Shown here: piece after piece, positions 5,315 through 5,461 of the stretch | Layout: each line of letters starts with the position of its first letter | Numbering within the stretch: the first letter of the stretch is position 1 | NCBI GenBank assembly: GCA_021780625.1 | Contig: JAJXYI010000416.1 | Span: 1-5,461 of the forward strand | Source: a bacterium | Lineage (GTDB): Bacteria > Verrucomicrobiota > Verrucomicrobiae > Opitutales > Opitutaceae | Direction: 5' to 3' | Length of the DNA stretch: 5,461 nucleotides | Position numbers and translations under genes: made by a program | The notes under the pieces: model-generated | Seen by the model: the letters and a program-made list of their open reading frames with translations, nothing else | What the model was told of the DNA's origin: nothing | The model's database searches: none

Positions 5315-5343
5315 AAAATAGCGGTCGGCGCCGCAGGGTCGAA
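5315..5343 (-). promoter_or_regulatory. Weak candidate promoter for hflX
   Basis: On the minus strand TATTTT (5315-5320, four of six matches to the -10 consensus) lies 17 bases downstream of TTCGAC (5338-5343, a poor -35). Transcription would begin near 5308 and the palindrome would fall in or beside the initial transcribed region. The -35 match is weak, so this is tentative. Confidence 0.2.
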
Positions 5344-5397
5344 TCAGTCATCAACGGCACCTGGACGCGGTTGTGCGCGTACGATTTCGTCGCAGCC

Positions 5398-5461
5398 TCA
5401 CGACTTCGCCGGGGGCACGAAGAGCACGCACACGGCCTTCGGCACCTGGGTGTCGTTGGAC
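5398..5461 (-). CDS. C-terminal end of an unidentified gene (partial)
   Basis: The last 20 codons of a minus-strand frame enter from the right edge and end at TGA (5398-5400). The peptide ends VPKAVCVLFVPPAKS. Every one of the 20 codons ends in G or C, a strong coding signal in this genome. The fragment is too short to name a family. It lies 125 bases upstream of hflX in the same direction, so co-transcription is possible but the gap suggests separate units. Confidence 0.55.
   Translation of the reverse strand, partial: SNDTQVPKAVCVLFVPPAKS

Noticed and set aside
1..5461. tRNA or rRNA genes
   Set aside because: No cloverleaf with a GGTTCGA-type T-arm and no rRNA-like conserved blocks were seen on either strand.

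Overview
This is a GC-rich bacterial chromosomal segment. It holds three confidently identified full-length genes: prfC (peptide chain release factor 3), a FliA/WhiG-type sigma factor and hflX (ribosome-associated GTPase). A fourth complete gene encodes a small Dabb-domain protein. Very high G+C at third codon positions, a complete set of bacterial translation GTPases and the near absence of Shine-Dalgarno sequences suggest a GC-rich member of a group such as Verrucomicrobiota (Opitutaceae-like). That placement is an impression from gene content and style, not a demonstrated assignment. There is no sign of phage, plasmid, insertion sequence or CRISPR.

Layout. Positions 1-298 are less GC-rich and hold an open frame running in from the left edge, then the upstream region of prfC. 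prfC (299-1933, +) converges on the sigma factor gene (2010-2741, -), with a strong shared hairpin between them. Next comes a gap of about 900 bases (2742-3657), the least conventional part of the window. It contains a structured sigma-gene leader, a compound inverted repeat, a textbook minus-strand intrinsic terminator, a probable unrecognised 56-residue protein gene feeding that terminator, a weaker 40-codon ORF and an AT-rich stretch. It ends in an 11-unit tandem array of degenerate 7-bp repeats that stops 9 bases before the Dabb gene (3658-3960, +). The Dabb gene converges on hflX (3989-5272, -). At the right edge is the last 20 codons of an unidentified minus-strand gene.

Function. prfC and hflX both act on the ribosome: RF3 recycles class I release factors, and HflX splits or rescues stalled ribosomes. 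They are not an operon; every gene here appears to be its own transcription unit. The sigma factor would direct RNA polymerase to an alternative promoter class, but no target genes are visible in the window.

The most interesting observations are the small-gene-plus-terminator unit at 3103-3326, the heptamer array abutting the Dabb gene, the structured sigma leader, and the pyrimidine-rich, SD-less leaders shared by all the main genes. None is a proven new system; each is a testable lead.
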